From positions 992,001 through 1,056,000 of the forward strand of contig JBAOIA010000011.1 in NCBI GenBank assembly GCA_037045145.1: DNA of 64,000 nt. Reading direction: 5' to 3'. The notes beneath the pieces are model-generated. The model was not told the DNA's origin, did not search any database, and saw only the letters and a program-made list of their open reading frames with translations. The position numbers and the translations under genes were made by a program. The DNA comes from Bacteroidia bacterium. Its GTDB lineage: Bacteria; Bacteroidota; Bacteroidia; AKYH767-A; OLB10. Each line of letters begins with the position of its first letter. The stretch's first letter is position 1. This document shows, piece by piece, positions 8,853 through 18,968 of the stretch.

Positions 8853-9986
8853 ATGAAGGGTCAGGAAACATTTTTTATCAGTTGTGCGCCACATGTTGTC
8901 CCATGGATAAAACAGGAATTGGATGACTTAGGGTACAAACCTTTTGATGAAAATTATACAGGTGTGTTTATTAAAGCAGCCTTCGAACGGTGCATGGAGC
9001 TAAACTTTCAACTCACTACAGCCAGCAGAGTACTTTGGTTAGTTGATAAATTTACTGCAACAGACCAGAAACAACTATATAATAAACTTAGCCGCATCCG
9101 GTGGTCTGATTTTTTTTCAGAAAAAAAGTACATTACCATTACCTCACAAACAAATCATCCATCTATTAACAACAGCATGTTTTTGAATCAGCTTTGTAAA
9201 GATGCTGTGGTTGATTTTTTTCAAAGTCATTATAATATACGACCCGATTCAGGCCCATTGCGTAGTGAAGTGGTAATTCATCTTCATTGGCAAGAGAATA
9301 AAGCATGGGTATATCTCGACACTTCCGGTGAACAGTTAAACAAGCATGGCTACCGTCAGAATCCTTTTAAGGCACCGGTACAGGAAAATCTGGCCGCAGC
9401 AATTATCAAAGCAACAGGATGGGATAAGAAAAGTACATTTATTAACCCTATGTGTGGTAGCGGCACCTTTGCAATTGAAGCAGCCTTGATGGCAGGAAAT
9501 AGATTGCCTTTATTGGCAAGATCGAATTTTGGATACATGCACTTGTTCGATTTTAATAAGAAAAAATTTGAGTCACTTCGCAGTGAACTTATATTGAAAA
9601 GTAATTTTGACAACATGCCAGAAATCATAGCATCTGATAATAATGGTTATGCAATAAAGGCAACACGAGAAAATGCAGAACGTGCCGGTGTTGACGCTTT
9701 TATTGAAATGACAAAATGTGATTTTACTGAAACCAAAATTCCTGAAGGTAAAGGTGTTATTGTAATTAATCCGCCTTATGGCGAAAGGCTAGGGGAGAAT
9801 ATGGATCTTGCGGCATTGTATCAGTCAATTGGAGATTTTTTTAAACAGAAATGTAAGGGAAAAACAGGTTTTATCTTTACAGGTGATTTAACTCTGGCAA
9901 AGAAAGTAGGCCTACGAACTTCAGCGCGCATACCCTTCTACAATGGAACAATTGAGTGTCGCTTGCTGAAATATGATTTGTATTAA
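8853..9986 (+). CDS. THUMP-domain class I SAM-dependent RNA methyltransferase (RlmL-like)
   Basis: A 377-residue enzyme with an N-terminal THUMP RNA-binding region (about residues 40-150) and a Rossmann methyltransferase domain. Motif I is INPMCGSGT near residue 197 and the N-adenine/guanine type motif is NPPYGERLG near 306. This architecture matches the N-terminal half of RlmKL (23S rRNA m2G2445) and the stand-alone RlmL-type enzymes of Bacteroidetes; the exact site modified is inferred. The start is the ATG at 8853 because a -7 promoter element ends at 8834. It ends 2 bases from the convergent YigZ gene. Confidence 0.88.
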   Translation: MKGQETFFISCAPHVVPWIKQELDDLGYKPFDENYTGVFIKAAFERCMELNFQLTTASRVLWLVDKFTATDQKQLYNKLSRIRWSDFFSEKKYITITSQTNHPSINNSMFLNQLCKDAVVDFFQSHYNIRPDSGPLRSEVVIHLHWQENKAWVYLDTSGEQLNKHGYRQNPFKAPVQENLAAAIIKATGWDKKSTFINPMCGSGTFAIEAALMAGNRLPLLARSNFGYMHLFDFNKKKFESLRSELILKSNFDNMPEIIASDNNGYAIKATRENAERAGVDAFIEMTKCDFTETKIPEGKGVIVINPPYGERLGENMDLAALYQSIGDFFKQKCKGKTGFIFTGDLTLAKKVGLRTSARIPFYNGTIECRLLKYDLY

Positions 9987-9988
9987 AA

Positions 9989-10606
9989 TCAGGAGATAGC
10001 TTTTATCTTAACTTTAGCTTTCAGCAGATAATTTCCGGTTATTGCTTTTAAAAAATGGTCTGAAAAAGTTTTTTTTACTTTTACCAGTAACGTTAAAGTG
10101 TCTGCAGTAGATGTTTGATTGAATGTTGCTTTATGTTGTTTGACTATTTTCAGTACCTCTGCCATATCTTCAAAAGCCATTTGAAGCTCGAACTCTTCTT
10201 CAATTTCTTTTTCAATAATAGTGTTTTGTTCAATTGCTGCTTCTGCCGCACTTCTGTATGCTTGTATCAGGCCGGGAACACCAAGTAATGTACCGCCAAA
10301 ATAACGCACCACAATAATCAGAATATTTGTTAAATCATTGGATTGAATAACTCCGTAAATAGGGCGACCTGCAGTGTTGGAAGGCTCTCTGTCGTCATTC
10401 CAGCGAAAAATGTTTTTATATGCGCCTAAACGATAAGCATAACAATGATGATTGGCTTTAGGATGTTCTTTTTTTGCTTGTTCTAGAATAGATTTACATT
10501 CATTTTCCTTCTCAACATAATAAGCAAAAGCCAAAAATCTGCTGCCTTTATCTCTGAAAATACCTTCGGAGTGACCAACAATAGTTTTATAACTTGTTTC
10601 AAACAT
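9989..10606 (-). CDS. yigZ: YigZ / IMPACT family protein
   Basis: A 205-residue protein with the UPF0029/IMPACT N-terminal fold: HHCYAYR near residue 52, then DD-EPS-TAG-P, and VRYFGGT-LG-PGL-QAYR, which are the hallmark motifs, followed by a small ferredoxin-like C-terminal domain (about 135-205). Family members bind RNA or ribosomes, and the eukaryotic relative IMPACT affects GCN2 signalling; the bacterial role is not settled. It is the last gene of a ribD-EamA-yigZ operon: its start codon directly abuts the EamA stop codon. Confidence 0.88.
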   Translation of the reverse strand: MFETSYKTIVGHSEGIFRDKGSRFLAFAYYVEKENECKSILEQAKKEHPKANHHCYAYRLGAYKNIFRWNDDREPSNTAGRPIYGVIQSNDLTNILIIVVRYFGGTLLGVPGLIQAYRSAAEAAIEQNTIIEKEIEEEFELQMAFEDMAEVLKIVKQHKATFNQTSTADTLTLLVKVKKTFSDHFLKAITGNYLLKAKVKIKAIS

Positions 10607-11467
10607 TTAGTGCGACAAAATAATGATTGCTACTACTGCCAGTATAACACCAAACCAGCTTTGTTTATTTTTGTTTTCATGAAATAAAATAATGGAGAGT
10701 AAAAAGTTTAACAACACAACACCGGAGTTGATTAAAATAAATGCTTTACCACTGTCCGCATGAAACTCCTGAAGTGCTGCAATCATATAATAAAGAGAAA
10801 TAAAATTAAAGATACCTAAAATAATTCCTGCAATGATATTGCTAAATTTGTTGCCTGCTGAAGATTTGTTTTTGCTGAATAAAAGAATGCAGCTTCCAAT
10901 TACTGCTGCAGAGAAAAATACTAATGAGAAGTAGCTGCTTCTACCTTCATTGTCGGTAAAAACATTTTGTGTATATTTGATTGAAGCATCAACCAAGCCT
11001 GCACCTGCAAATACCAATAAAGGTAATGTCCATCCTGACACTGAAGATTTATTGTTGCTCCCTCTTGCTGACAGATAAACTGCAGCTAATGCCATTAACA
11101 GCCCTGTTGTTTTCTGTATAGAAAAAGTTTCATCATATAAGTAAACAGCCAGTAGTGTTGGAATTACTAATGACATTTTACTGGCTATGGTTGTTGATGC
11201 AACGCCATTTTTTTGTGAAGATAAAGCAGTGAGATAAAATACGCCAATAAATAAACTCCCACTCAGAAAAAAATATGGAAAATAACTTGCTGCAAATCCG
11301 GAAATTGAACTGAAGGTTTGTTTGGAATACACTGTATAACAAATACCTGCCGTAAAATAATTAAATGTTAGTCCATGAATGTTGCTGATTTTAAAGCGAT
11401 CGAATAGTTTAAGTATGACAAAGAGTGATGAGGTAAACAGAACTGCCATGAAAACGGTAACTGTCAT
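10607..11467 (-). CDS. EamA/DMT-family membrane transporter
   Basis: A 286-residue inner-membrane protein with about ten hydrophobic segments in two EamA-like halves (about residues 5-135 and 145-284), the length and layout of drug/metabolite transporters. The substrate cannot be read from the sequence. It overlaps the end of ribD by four bases (ATGA type, 11464-11467), which suggests translational coupling; a role in moving a flavin-related metabolite would be a guess from position only. Confidence 0.8.
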   Translation of the reverse strand: MTVTVFMAVLFTSSLFVILKLFDRFKISNIHGLTFNYFTAGICYTVYSKQTFSSISGFAASYFPYFFLSGSLFIGVFYLTALSSQKNGVASTTIASKMSLVIPTLLAVYLYDETFSIQKTTGLLMALAAVYLSARGSNNKSSVSGWTLPLLVFAGAGLVDASIKYTQNVFTDNEGRSSYFSLVFFSAAVIGSCILLFSKNKSSAGNKFSNIIAGIILGIFNFISLYYMIAALQEFHADSGKAFILINSGVVLLNFLLSIILFHENKNKQSWFGVILAVVAIIILSH

Positions 11468-12501
11468 ACGTTGTAAAATAGTTTTAAAGTATCGTCTTCA
11501 ATAGTTGTGATTTTTGAATGTGAAATCGAAATTTCAGGTGCTTTAATTCCACGAATTAATGATTTGGCAGCACTAAACACTCTGGCTTCGTCCCATAAAT
11601 TGCTTTGAATAAAATATTGTAGCGTTTGTGCTCCACCTTCAATTATTACGGATTGAATTTTAAATTGATATAATACTTTCAGAATTTGAGTTGCCGGATT
11701 TTCCTGAAAGTTGAGTTTTACATAATCAATGTTGTTTTCTATGGTTTCTTTTTTCTGATTTATTAAAATTGTTTTAACAGAACCATCAAGCAAATGATGT
11801 GATGTGGGAACATCTAAGTTTTTGTCAATGACAATTCTTATTGGATTCTTGCCTTTCCAAAGTCTGGCATTCAGTTGCGGATTATCAACGATAGCAGTTT
11901 TTGTCCCAACCAATATAGCTTGTTCTTCTGTCCGCCATTTATGAGATAGTGTTTTGCTAAATGTATTACTAATAGCGTATTGTTGTTGGGCATTTTCAGG
12001 TGCTATAAAGCCATCTGCACTTTGTGCCCATTTTAAAATGATATAAGGCCTATGTTTTTCGTGAAAGGTAAAGAAACGCCTGTTTAATGTACGACATGCA
12101 TCATTTAACAATGGCGCAACAACTTCAACATTATTTTGTTGAAGAAAACTTATGCCTTTACCATTTACATCTGCATAGGTATCTATTGTGCCAACAACAA
12201 CTTTCTTAATTCCTTCCTGAACAATTCGCTCACAACAAGGTGGTGTTTTGCCATAATGCGAACAGGGCTCTAATGAAACATAAAGTGTTGACAGTGGAAT
12301 AAGATTTTTGTTTTCTACACTGTTTATAGCATTAATTTCTGCATGTGCTTCTCCTGCCTGTTGATGATAACCCTCGCCAATAATTTTATTTTCGAAAACA
12401 AGAACACAGCCCACCATTGGGTTGGGCGTAGTTTGCCCAAAAGCGTTGTTGGCTATTTCAAGACAACGATTCATTATTGTTTCGTGAAAGGTCATAATCA
12501 T
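11464..12501 (-). CDS. ribD: Bifunctional riboflavin biosynthesis deaminase/reductase RibD
   Basis: It catalyses two steps of riboflavin synthesis: deamination of the pyrimidine from GTP and reduction of its ribosyl side chain. The N-terminal zinc deaminase domain shows TPNPMVG, HAE (residues 53-55) and PCSHYGKTPPCC (79-90). The C-terminal reductase domain (about 145-345) ends with the EGG-Q-L motif region. The frame opens at a TTG at 12513, but a -7 element lies at 12511-12518, so the ATG at 12501 (or 12495) is the likely start, giving 345 residues. It is the first gene of an operon with the EamA transporter and yigZ, and divergent from prmC with 23 bases between the chosen starts. Confidence 0.92.
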   Translation of the reverse strand: MIMTFHETIMNRCLEIANNAFGQTTPNPMVGCVLVFENKIIGEGYHQQAGEAHAEINAINSVENKNLIPLSTLYVSLEPCSHYGKTPPCCERIVQEGIKKVVVGTIDTYADVNGKGISFLQQNNVEVVAPLLNDACRTLNRRFFTFHEKHRPYIILKWAQSADGFIAPENAQQQYAISNTFSKTLSHKWRTEEQAILVGTKTAIVDNPQLNARLWKGKNPIRIVIDKNLDVPTSHHLLDGSVKTILINQKKETIENNIDYVKLNFQENPATQILKVLYQFKIQSVIIEGGAQTLQYFIQSNLWDEARVFSAAKSLIRGIKAPEISISHSKITTIEDDTLKLFYNV

Positions 12502-12510
12502 TTGTTGTTG

Positions 12511-12518
12511 CAAAATTA
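12511..12518 (-). promoter_or_regulatory. Promoter -7 element (TAATTTTG) for the ribD operon
   Basis: Matches TAnnTTTG on the minus strand, 9 bases before the ribD ATG at 12501, in the very short ribD/prmC divergent gap. No convincing -33 element is seen. Confidence 0.4.
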
Positions 12519-12524
12519 TAATAA

Positions 12525-13388
12525 ATGATACGTTTATTTAGTTTTGCAACAGTGTCACTAAAAGAAATCAGTAATGTTTTTCAGGCAGAGGTCGAACTAG
12601 TCTATGATAAAGGCGAAAGTTTGGCTATAACCAGATTGGTTATGGAACATGTTTTTGGTTTAGACTACAAAACACGCAAAAGTGAAAAAGTTAATGAGTC
12701 ACAGAAAACCTTACTTCGTCAATGTCTGGAGCGGCTGCGTAATAACGAACCAATACAGTATATATTAGGCCAGGCATGGTTCTGTAATCACATTTATAAG
12801 GTTAACTCAAGTGTACTTATTCCACGTCCGGAAACAGAGGAGTTAGTTTTGCTTATCAAGCATCAGCTGAAATCAGCTTGTGTCGGTTCAATTATTGAAG
12901 TAGGTACAGGTTCCGGGTGTATAGCTATTGAGTTGTCATTATTATTTCCAAAAGCGCTGGTGAAAGCAACAGATATTTCGGCAGCGGCATTAAATGTTGC
13001 AAGGGAGAATGCTTCAGCGTTGGGGGCATCGGTTGTATTCATTAATGAATCGGTATTTGATTCGGGTACTGAGACATTGCAATCGAAAGTTGATTTAATT
13101 GTTTCTAATCCACCTTACATTACTCAGCAGGAAGCTGCTCAAATGCTTCCCCATGTTTTGAAGTGGGAGCCGCATACGGCTTTATTTGTAAATGAAAATC
13201 CACTTGAATTTTATATTGAAATAGCTTCACTGGCAAAGAAAATATTGAATAAGAATGGCTATATTTTTTTGGAGCTGAATCCAGCTTATGCCAGTCAGAC
13301 AGCAAAGTGTTTTAAAGAAAAAGGTTTTACGAAAGTTGAAATTCTAAAAGATATTTCAGGTAAGGAGCGTTTTTTAAAAGTGCAGTGA
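12525..13388 (+). CDS. prmC: Release factor glutamine N5-methyltransferase PrmC (HemK)
   Basis: Methylates the Gln of the GGQ motif in peptide-chain release factors, using SAM. A 287-residue protein with an N-terminal helical domain, the linker motif IPRPETEEL (residues 99-107), motif I EVGTGSGCIAIEL (125-137), and the catalytic NPPYI at 195-199, all typical of HemK/PrmC. Length is normal. It faces uvrA tail to tail with a 17-base gap that has no obvious terminator. Confidence 0.93.
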   Translation: MIRLFSFATVSLKEISNVFQAEVELVYDKGESLAITRLVMEHVFGLDYKTRKSEKVNESQKTLLRQCLERLRNNEPIQYILGQAWFCNHIYKVNSSVLIPRPETEELVLLIKHQLKSACVGSIIEVGTGSGCIAIELSLLFPKALVKATDISAAALNVARENASALGASVVFINESVFDSGTETLQSKVDLIVSNPPYITQQEAAQMLPHVLKWEPHTALFVNENPLEFYIEIASLAKKILNKNGYIFLELNPAYASQTAKCFKEKGFTKVEILKDISGKERFLKVQ

Positions 13389-13405
13389 TTAGGTTAAAAG
13401 AAAAA

Positions 13406-16243
13406 TCAGATTTCTGCACCAACTTTAAGATGCCATTCCATTTCTTTTTTCAGAAAAGTTCCTGTAATGCTGTTAGTATTTTTACTGATTTGAAGAGGTG
13501 TGCCTTCTGCAACAATATTTCCACCTTTCATGCCGCCTTCCGGACCAAGATCAATAATGTTATCGGCAGCTTTAATAATATCCATATTATGTTCTATTAC
13601 CACAACCGTATTGCCTTTGTCAACTAACTGTTGCAAAACCAGAAGTAAAATTCTTACATCTTCAAAATGCAGGCCTGTTGTTGGTTCATCAAGAATATAA
13701 AAAGTGTTGCCTGTATCTTTTTTTGAAAGTTCCGATGCTAATTTCACCCTTTGTGCCTCACCACCGGACAGGGTAGTAGATGATTGTCCTAATGTTATGT
13801 AGCCCAATCCAACGTCCTGCAAGGTTTTGATTTTATGTAAAATGGCAGGAATGTTACTGAAAAAATCAACTGCTTCATGAATACTCAGGTTAAGTACATC
13901 ACTGATAGATTTACCACGATAACGAACTTCAAGTATTTCGCGTTTGTAGCGTTTGCCATTACAAGTCTCGCAATGAACATGCACATCGGGCAAAAAGTTC
14001 ATGTGAATAATTTTCAAGCCGGCTCCCAAACAAGTATCACATCGGCCACCACTAACATTGAAAGAAAAAACGCCCGGAGCATAGCCTCTGATTTTTGCTT
14101 CGGGTAATTGTGCAAATAAATTTCTTATATCAGTGAATACTCCTGTATAGGTAGCAGGATTGCTGCGTGGTGTCCTGCCAATTGGCGATTGGTCAATTTC
14201 TATAACTTTATCAATATAATTCAAACCATTTATCTTTTCATAAGGCAATGGTTTTTGTGTACTGTTATAAAAATGTTTGTTCAATGCAGGATAAATAGTT
14301 TCATTGACCAATGTTGATTTGCCACTTCCCGAAACACCTGTCACACAAATTAATGTTCCTAATGGAAAATGAGCAGTCACATTTTTAAGATTGTTTCCTT
14401 TAGCACCTGTGATAGTTAATTTTTTTCCGTTTCCTTTTCTGCTTTTTGAAGAAGGCATTTTAATGCCACCGCTCATATAATTCGCTGTAAGCGATTGCTG
14501 AAATTTTAATTCTTCGGGTTTGCCTACTGCGACAATTTCACCACCGTTAATACCCGCACCGGGACCAAGGTCAACCACATAATCTGCTGCTTCAATGGTT
14601 TCTCTGTCATGCTCAACAACAATGACTGTATTGCCTATGTCGCGAAGTTCTTTCAATGCTTTTATCAATCGTTCATTATCACGTTGATGCAGTCCTATAG
14701 AGGGCTCATCAAGAATATATAGCACACCCACCAACTGAGAACCAATTTGTGTTGCCAAACGAATACGTTGCGATTCTCCACCTGATAAACTTCTTGTGCT
14801 ACGGTTTAAGGTAATGTAATCAAGTCCGACATCAAGCAGAAAACCTAAACGTTTAACAATTTCTTTAAGAACTTCTGTGGCAATGATATTTTGTTTTTCA
14901 TTTAGTGAAGCAGGTAGTTGCTGAAACCATTGCTGCAATTCACCAAGGTCCATCAATGAAAGTTCGGCAATATTTTTATTGTTGAGTTTAAATGCAAGCG
15001 ACTCTTTTTTAAGTCGTGCTCCTTCACATTCGGGGCATGTAATGGTTTGCATAAAATTCAACGCCCACTTTTTGATGGAATACGTTGCATTCTCTTCCAT
15101 CTGATTGACGATAAAGTTTACAATGCCTTCAAACGTTATTCCATGACTGCTTCCCGGAGTTGCATTGAGAGAAACATCATCTGTACCGTATAAAATTATG
15201 TTCAGTGCTTCATGCGGAATTTCATGAATTGGTGTGTTCAGGTTGAAGCCAAACCTCCTGCCAATATATTCCAGTTCTCCGAATATCCAATTGTTTTTGT
15301 ATTCACCCAAAGGTAAAATTCCTCCTTTGCGAATGGAAATTTTATTGTCGGGGATGATGGAGGACAAATCGGCTTCAGGTATTGTGCCAAGCCCATTACA
15401 TCGCGGGCAGGCACCATAAGGAGAGTTAAAAGAAAATGTGTTTGGTGCAGGTTCATCGTATGAGATTCCTGATGTAGGACACATCAGATTACGACTGAAA
15501 AAACGAACTCTTTTTTGATCGTCAGCAATAATCATCAATGTGTTCTTGCCAAAACGCATGGCCGTTTTCACGGTGTCATAGATTCTTTTTGTTGCTGTTT
15601 CGTTAACTTCAATTTTATCCACTACAATTTCTATGTCATGAGTTTTGTAGCGGTCGGTTTGCATGCCTTTTTTTATTTCAGTTATCACACCATCAATTCG
15701 CACGCGAATAAAACCTGATACTCTGATTTGTTCAAACAGCTCGCGGTAATGACCTTTACGGGCTTTAACAACAGGAGCAAGCACAATAATATTTTTCTTA
15801 TCAAAATCCCGAAGAATAATTTCTACAATCTGATCATCGCTAAGCCTTACCATTTTTTCACCTGTCATGTAGGAGAAGGCCTCACCGGCACGGGCAAAAA
15901 GCAAACGCATGAAATCATAAATTTCAGTAACTGTTCCTACTGTTGAGCGTGGATTTTGATTGGTGGTTTTTTGTTCAATGCTGATAACAGGAGAGAGGCC
16001 GTTTATTTTATCTACATCGGGTCGCTCCAGGCTGCCAAGGAATTGGCGTGCATAGGCACTGAAACTTTCCATATAGCGCCTTTGTCCTTCGGCATAAATG
16101 GTGTCGAATGCCAATGACGACTTACCACTGCCACTGAGTCCTGTAAAGACAATCAGCTTTTCACGTGGTAATACGAGGTCTATATTTTTGAGATTATGTT
16201 CCCGTGCTCCGTAAATTTCAATGCTCTCGTGCTCTGTTTGCAT
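13406..16243 (-). CDS. uvrA: Excinuclease ABC subunit A (UvrA)
   Basis: Damage-recognition ATPase of nucleotide excision repair, acting with UvrB and UvrC. The 945 residues carry two ABC modules: Walker A GLSGSGKSS (residues 35-43) and GVSGSGKST (about 638-646), two ABC signatures (SLSGGESQR and TLSGGEAQR), and two Cys4 zinc-finger regions (CPTSG...CPRC and CDTC...CETC). Walker B/D-loop segments ILDEPS-GLH and ILDEPTTGLH are intact. Full length for the family. It appears to be transcribed alone, from a promoter element 14 bases before the start codon. Confidence 0.97.
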   Translation of the reverse strand: MQTEHESIEIYGAREHNLKNIDLVLPREKLIVFTGLSGSGKSSLAFDTIYAEGQRRYMESFSAYARQFLGSLERPDVDKINGLSPVISIEQKTTNQNPRSTVGTVTEIYDFMRLLFARAGEAFSYMTGEKMVRLSDDQIVEIILRDFDKKNIIVLAPVVKARKGHYRELFEQIRVSGFIRVRIDGVITEIKKGMQTDRYKTHDIEIVVDKIEVNETATKRIYDTVKTAMRFGKNTLMIIADDQKRVRFFSRNLMCPTSGISYDEPAPNTFSFNSPYGACPRCNGLGTIPEADLSSIIPDNKISIRKGGILPLGEYKNNWIFGELEYIGRRFGFNLNTPIHEIPHEALNIILYGTDDVSLNATPGSSHGITFEGIVNFIVNQMEENATYSIKKWALNFMQTITCPECEGARLKKESLAFKLNNKNIAELSLMDLGELQQWFQQLPASLNEKQNIIATEVLKEIVKRLGFLLDVGLDYITLNRSTRSLSGGESQRIRLATQIGSQLVGVLYILDEPSIGLHQRDNERLIKALKELRDIGNTVIVVEHDRETIEAADYVVDLGPGAGINGGEIVAVGKPEELKFQQSLTANYMSGGIKMPSSKSRKGNGKKLTITGAKGNNLKNVTAHFPLGTLICVTGVSGSGKSTLVNETIYPALNKHFYNSTQKPLPYEKINGLNYIDKVIEIDQSPIGRTPRSNPATYTGVFTDIRNLFAQLPEAKIRGYAPGVFSFNVSGGRCDTCLGAGLKIIHMNFLPDVHVHCETCNGKRYKREILEVRYRGKSISDVLNLSIHEAVDFFSNIPAILHKIKTLQDVGLGYITLGQSSTTLSGGEAQRVKLASELSKKDTGNTFYILDEPTTGLHFEDVRILLLVLQQLVDKGNTVVVIEHNMDIIKAADNIIDLGPEGGMKGGNIVAEGTPLQISKNTNSITGTFLKKEMEWHLKVGAEI

Positions 16244-16257
16244 ATAGTAATAACCTG

Positions 16258-16265
16258 CAAAGTTA
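16258..16265 (-). promoter_or_regulatory. Promoter -7 element (TAACTTTG) for uvrA
   Basis: Exact TAnnTTTG match on the minus strand, 14 bases upstream of the uvrA ATG at 16243. No TTTG is seen at the usual upstream distance. The remaining gap up to 16367 shows nothing else clear. Confidence 0.4.
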
Positions 16266-16367
16266 ACCTATTGCATGCTTTTATTTGGACTTGTTAATAA
16301 AAATGAAGGCGATGTTTTTTCTTGGTGCTAAATCGTCAGTATAAATTCATTGTCAGCAAATGCAACA

Positions 16368-16886
16368 TTAAAAAAACTTGTTGAGTGATGAGCCTTGCTT
16401 AAAAAAATAAAATAACAGCAATGGCAGTCCTATATTCAGATTTATCAGATAAAGCAACTCGCTGTTATGTGTCAGCTTCCAGAACCTGGCAATGTATTGT
16501 GTCGGAAACCATTCTTCAACATGAAACACCGGGACATACCCTTCCTGCTGTGTAAAGCCAACCCGTTCTACATGACCAGACATAACAAAGTCGTATGAAA
16601 ACATGAGTGCACTTTTTGATTTCTTAAATGGTGAACTGCCAACGATAAGAGCAACATCTTTTCGTAATTCAGGATACATTTTTTTTAAACTGTCAGGAAT
16701 AATCAATTCCCCTCTTTTAATGATAATATCGGCACATTGTGGTTCGCAGAATTGCTGGGTAGCTAAAATTGTATTAGGCTCGCTGTCTTCGCGATAAGCT
16801 TTAGGTTTTTTTAATGGCAGCAACCAGTAGCCGGTAAATACTACCCATATTAAAACCAATAATTTCAAACCCCAAATCCTCATCAT
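16368..16886 (-). CDS. Hypothetical membrane-anchored protein with terminal transmembrane segments
   Basis: I do not recognise a family. The 172 residues begin with a hydrophobic segment (about 5-24) and end with another (about 148-164). Between them is a mostly soluble region with two close Cys residues (CEPQC near 47-51) and beta-like stretches, so it is probably a membrane protein with a periplasmic domain. It sits 10 bases after the helix-hairpin-helix/barrel gene on the same strand and is likely co-transcribed with it and the PorV-like gene, which points to an envelope role. Confidence 0.6.
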   Translation of the reverse strand: MMRIWGLKLLVLIWVVFTGYWLLPLKKPKAYREDSEPNTILATQQFCEPQCADIIIKRGELIIPDSLKKMYPELRKDVALIVGSSPFKKSKSALMFSYDFVMSGHVERVGFTQQEGYVPVFHVEEWFPTQYIARFWKLTHNSELLYLINLNIGLPLLLFYFFKQGSSLNKFF

Positions 16887-16896
16887 TGCAAAAATA

Positions 16897-18966
16897 CTAA
16901 AACTGATACCTTACCTGTAACTTTATTTCACTTCTTTTATTATTATTTATTTCATCAAGCCCTGATCCAAATGTTTTTTGATTGGTATAAACAGTCTGTG
17001 CAAATCGGAACCATATATCCACACCTTTGGTTACTTTATAGCGAAGTGTTAAATAATAACGGAACCCGCGATTATAGAATGATGGAATAGAGTAAGAATA
17101 AAGAATGTCATTTTCAAAGGCATAAATTCTTGAATCATAGCTGTCGGTATCAAATAGTCCGTAACGTACAGAACCTGAAATAGGGGAGCTGAGTGGCTTA
17201 AATAAAATATCCTGATATATCATGAAGCCATTTTCATTGGTTTTTTCTTCATAATTAATCCTGACCCATTCAATACGATTTCTAATAGCAACAGATTTGG
17301 AAATTTTGTAGGTAAGGTTAAAGCGATAATTGTTCTGTTTTTTAAATACAAGATAATCTGCAATGGCTTCAGCACTGCTGTTTTCTTCTTTTTGTGTTTG
17401 TCTGTTTCGGAAATAAATTTCAAATTGCCTTGATGGATTCCATGATATTTGCCATAAATATTCATAACCTTTTGAAGGTGCATCGGCACCAAAACGCAGC
17501 CATGGAAATGTAAAACGATCTAAATATCCGTTAAAACTCCAATAACGATTTGGTTTGATTACAATACCTGCATACGTTCCTTTTTCATTTCTTGTTGTAC
17601 TTGACTCACCAAATCCACTTGCATATAGATAATTAAAATCTCGAGGATAATTTCTGTTCACTACAGAAACACTAACAGTGGTCCCTAAGCTGATGATAGC
17701 ACCATTGACATAAGCAATTGCACCATTATCACTTCTTGAAAATTCTCCAAAAAAATTGATGTTTCGAAACAGCCAGCTATAATCAATGCCCACTTTGGTA
17801 AATTGTTTTCCACCGAAGTCAAAACGGTTGTAAAGCTGAAGCGAACGTTGCAAGGGTCTGTCATAGCCTGCATGAACTGTGGTTATTCCTGCCGAAAAGT
17901 TGCGTGATGTGTATCCTGCATTAACACCATACAATTGTTCACGTATGGTATTTTTGTTTTCAAGTTCGCTTGTAGTACGATGATAACCCGACTCAATGAA
18001 GGAAGTAAAAATATCTTGTTGCTCAAATGTTGTATCTATGATAGAACTCAGGTTGGCATCTAATTTTCTGTTGCTGTAAAAAGCATCGGCATTCCAGTTT
18101 TGTTTCCCAACAGATACGGCAACTCCTCTTTTAAAACTGGATTCGTTTAGAGATGTATAAGGCCTAATACCTGTAGAAAATTTACGAACAGCAGCAACAT
18201 CAGGCGATTTTCCGAACGACAGACCTGTACATAATGTCAATCCTTGGCCATAAAATAAATCATAGTCACCAATAACAGCACGCTTAATAATTCCGAAATC
18301 ACGAATAGCTAAATGTGCAGAGTAAAAGTCAAAACCATTTTTTTGCGAGCCTTTAAAAAATTCTTCCCCCTGATCTTTTTCTGCTGTTAAGTTAAAACTA
18401 AATCTTTGCTTGTAGCGATACTGATATTGTGTATATAGTTTCCATGGGCTTCCGGGATAGGCAGGATGAACCTTGTCTGATGCAGTGCTGTCGCGAAATC
18501 CTTTTTGTTTTTCGAGATAACGTTGACCACGAACAATAAGCCTGCTGTTGCCATCAGTAAATATTTTTTTAAAAGTTGTTTTAATGTCCTCTGTGTTTCC
18601 AACCGTCACATAAGGTAAAATTTCTTCAATGTCTTCTAATGAAAGAAAGTCTATCGACTGAAGTTCGTATAAAGAAATAAATTTTCCTGAAATTTCACGG
18701 TGTTCAATGATAGCATCTGCCTGCACCTCGCTAAACAATCCTGTCTGTAACAAATCTTCACGAGTTGCTTTATTCAGATTTATTGGGTTGGCAGCTAATT
18801 GCTGAAGTTGCTCTGTCAGCTCAGTCAGGTCAGCAGACTCATCTGCTGTATTTGCAATATTCTCAACTTTCTCTTCAATCTTGCTGTCGTCTTGTGGCGG
18901 AACTACCTGAGCAACTGTAATGTTGAAGAATAATAGTGAAATAAAAAGCAGTTGAATTGTTTTCAT
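16897..18966 (-). CDS. Helix-hairpin-helix domain outer-membrane beta-barrel protein
   Basis: A 689-residue exported protein. A signal peptide (about residues 1-19) is followed by an acidic linker, then two or three ComEA-type helix-hairpin-helix units (residues 61-122: NLNKATREDLL, then a second hairpin ISLYELQSIDFLSLEDI). The remaining 560 residues alternate aromatic and polar residues, have many Tyr/Asn/Arg-rich strands, and end with R-Y-Q-F, typical of an outer-membrane barrel. ComEA HhH units bind DNA during natural transformation; here the units would face the periplasm. Function is not established. It is 2 bases from the PorV-like gene upstream and 10 from the membrane protein downstream. 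Confidence 0.75.
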   Translation of the reverse strand: MKTIQLLFISLLFFNITVAQVVPPQDDSKIEEKVENIANTADESADLTELTEQLQQLAANPINLNKATREDLLQTGLFSEVQADAIIEHREISGKFISLYELQSIDFLSLEDIEEILPYVTVGNTEDIKTTFKKIFTDGNSRLIVRGQRYLEKQKGFRDSTASDKVHPAYPGSPWKLYTQYQYRYKQRFSFNLTAEKDQGEEFFKGSQKNGFDFYSAHLAIRDFGIIKRAVIGDYDLFYGQGLTLCTGLSFGKSPDVAAVRKFSTGIRPYTSLNESSFKRGVAVSVGKQNWNADAFYSNRKLDANLSSIIDTTFEQQDIFTSFIESGYHRTTSELENKNTIREQLYGVNAGYTSRNFSAGITTVHAGYDRPLQRSLQLYNRFDFGGKQFTKVGIDYSWLFRNINFFGEFSRSDNGAIAYVNGAIISLGTTVSVSVVNRNYPRDFNYLYASGFGESSTTRNEKGTYAGIVIKPNRYWSFNGYLDRFTFPWLRFGADAPSKGYEYLWQISWNPSRQFEIYFRNRQTQKEENSSAEAIADYLVFKKQNNYRFNLTYKISKSVAIRNRIEWVRINYEEKTNENGFMIYQDILFKPLSSPISGSVRYGLFDTDSYDSRIYAFENDILYSYSIPSFYNRGFRYYLTLRYKVTKGVDIWFRFAQTVYTNQKTFGSGLDEINNNKRSEIKLQVRYQF

Positions 18967-18968
18967 GA

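Noticed and set aside
12481..12540. FMN riboswitch upstream of ribD
   Set aside because: The ribD/prmC gap is only about 23 bases, far too short for an FMN aptamer.
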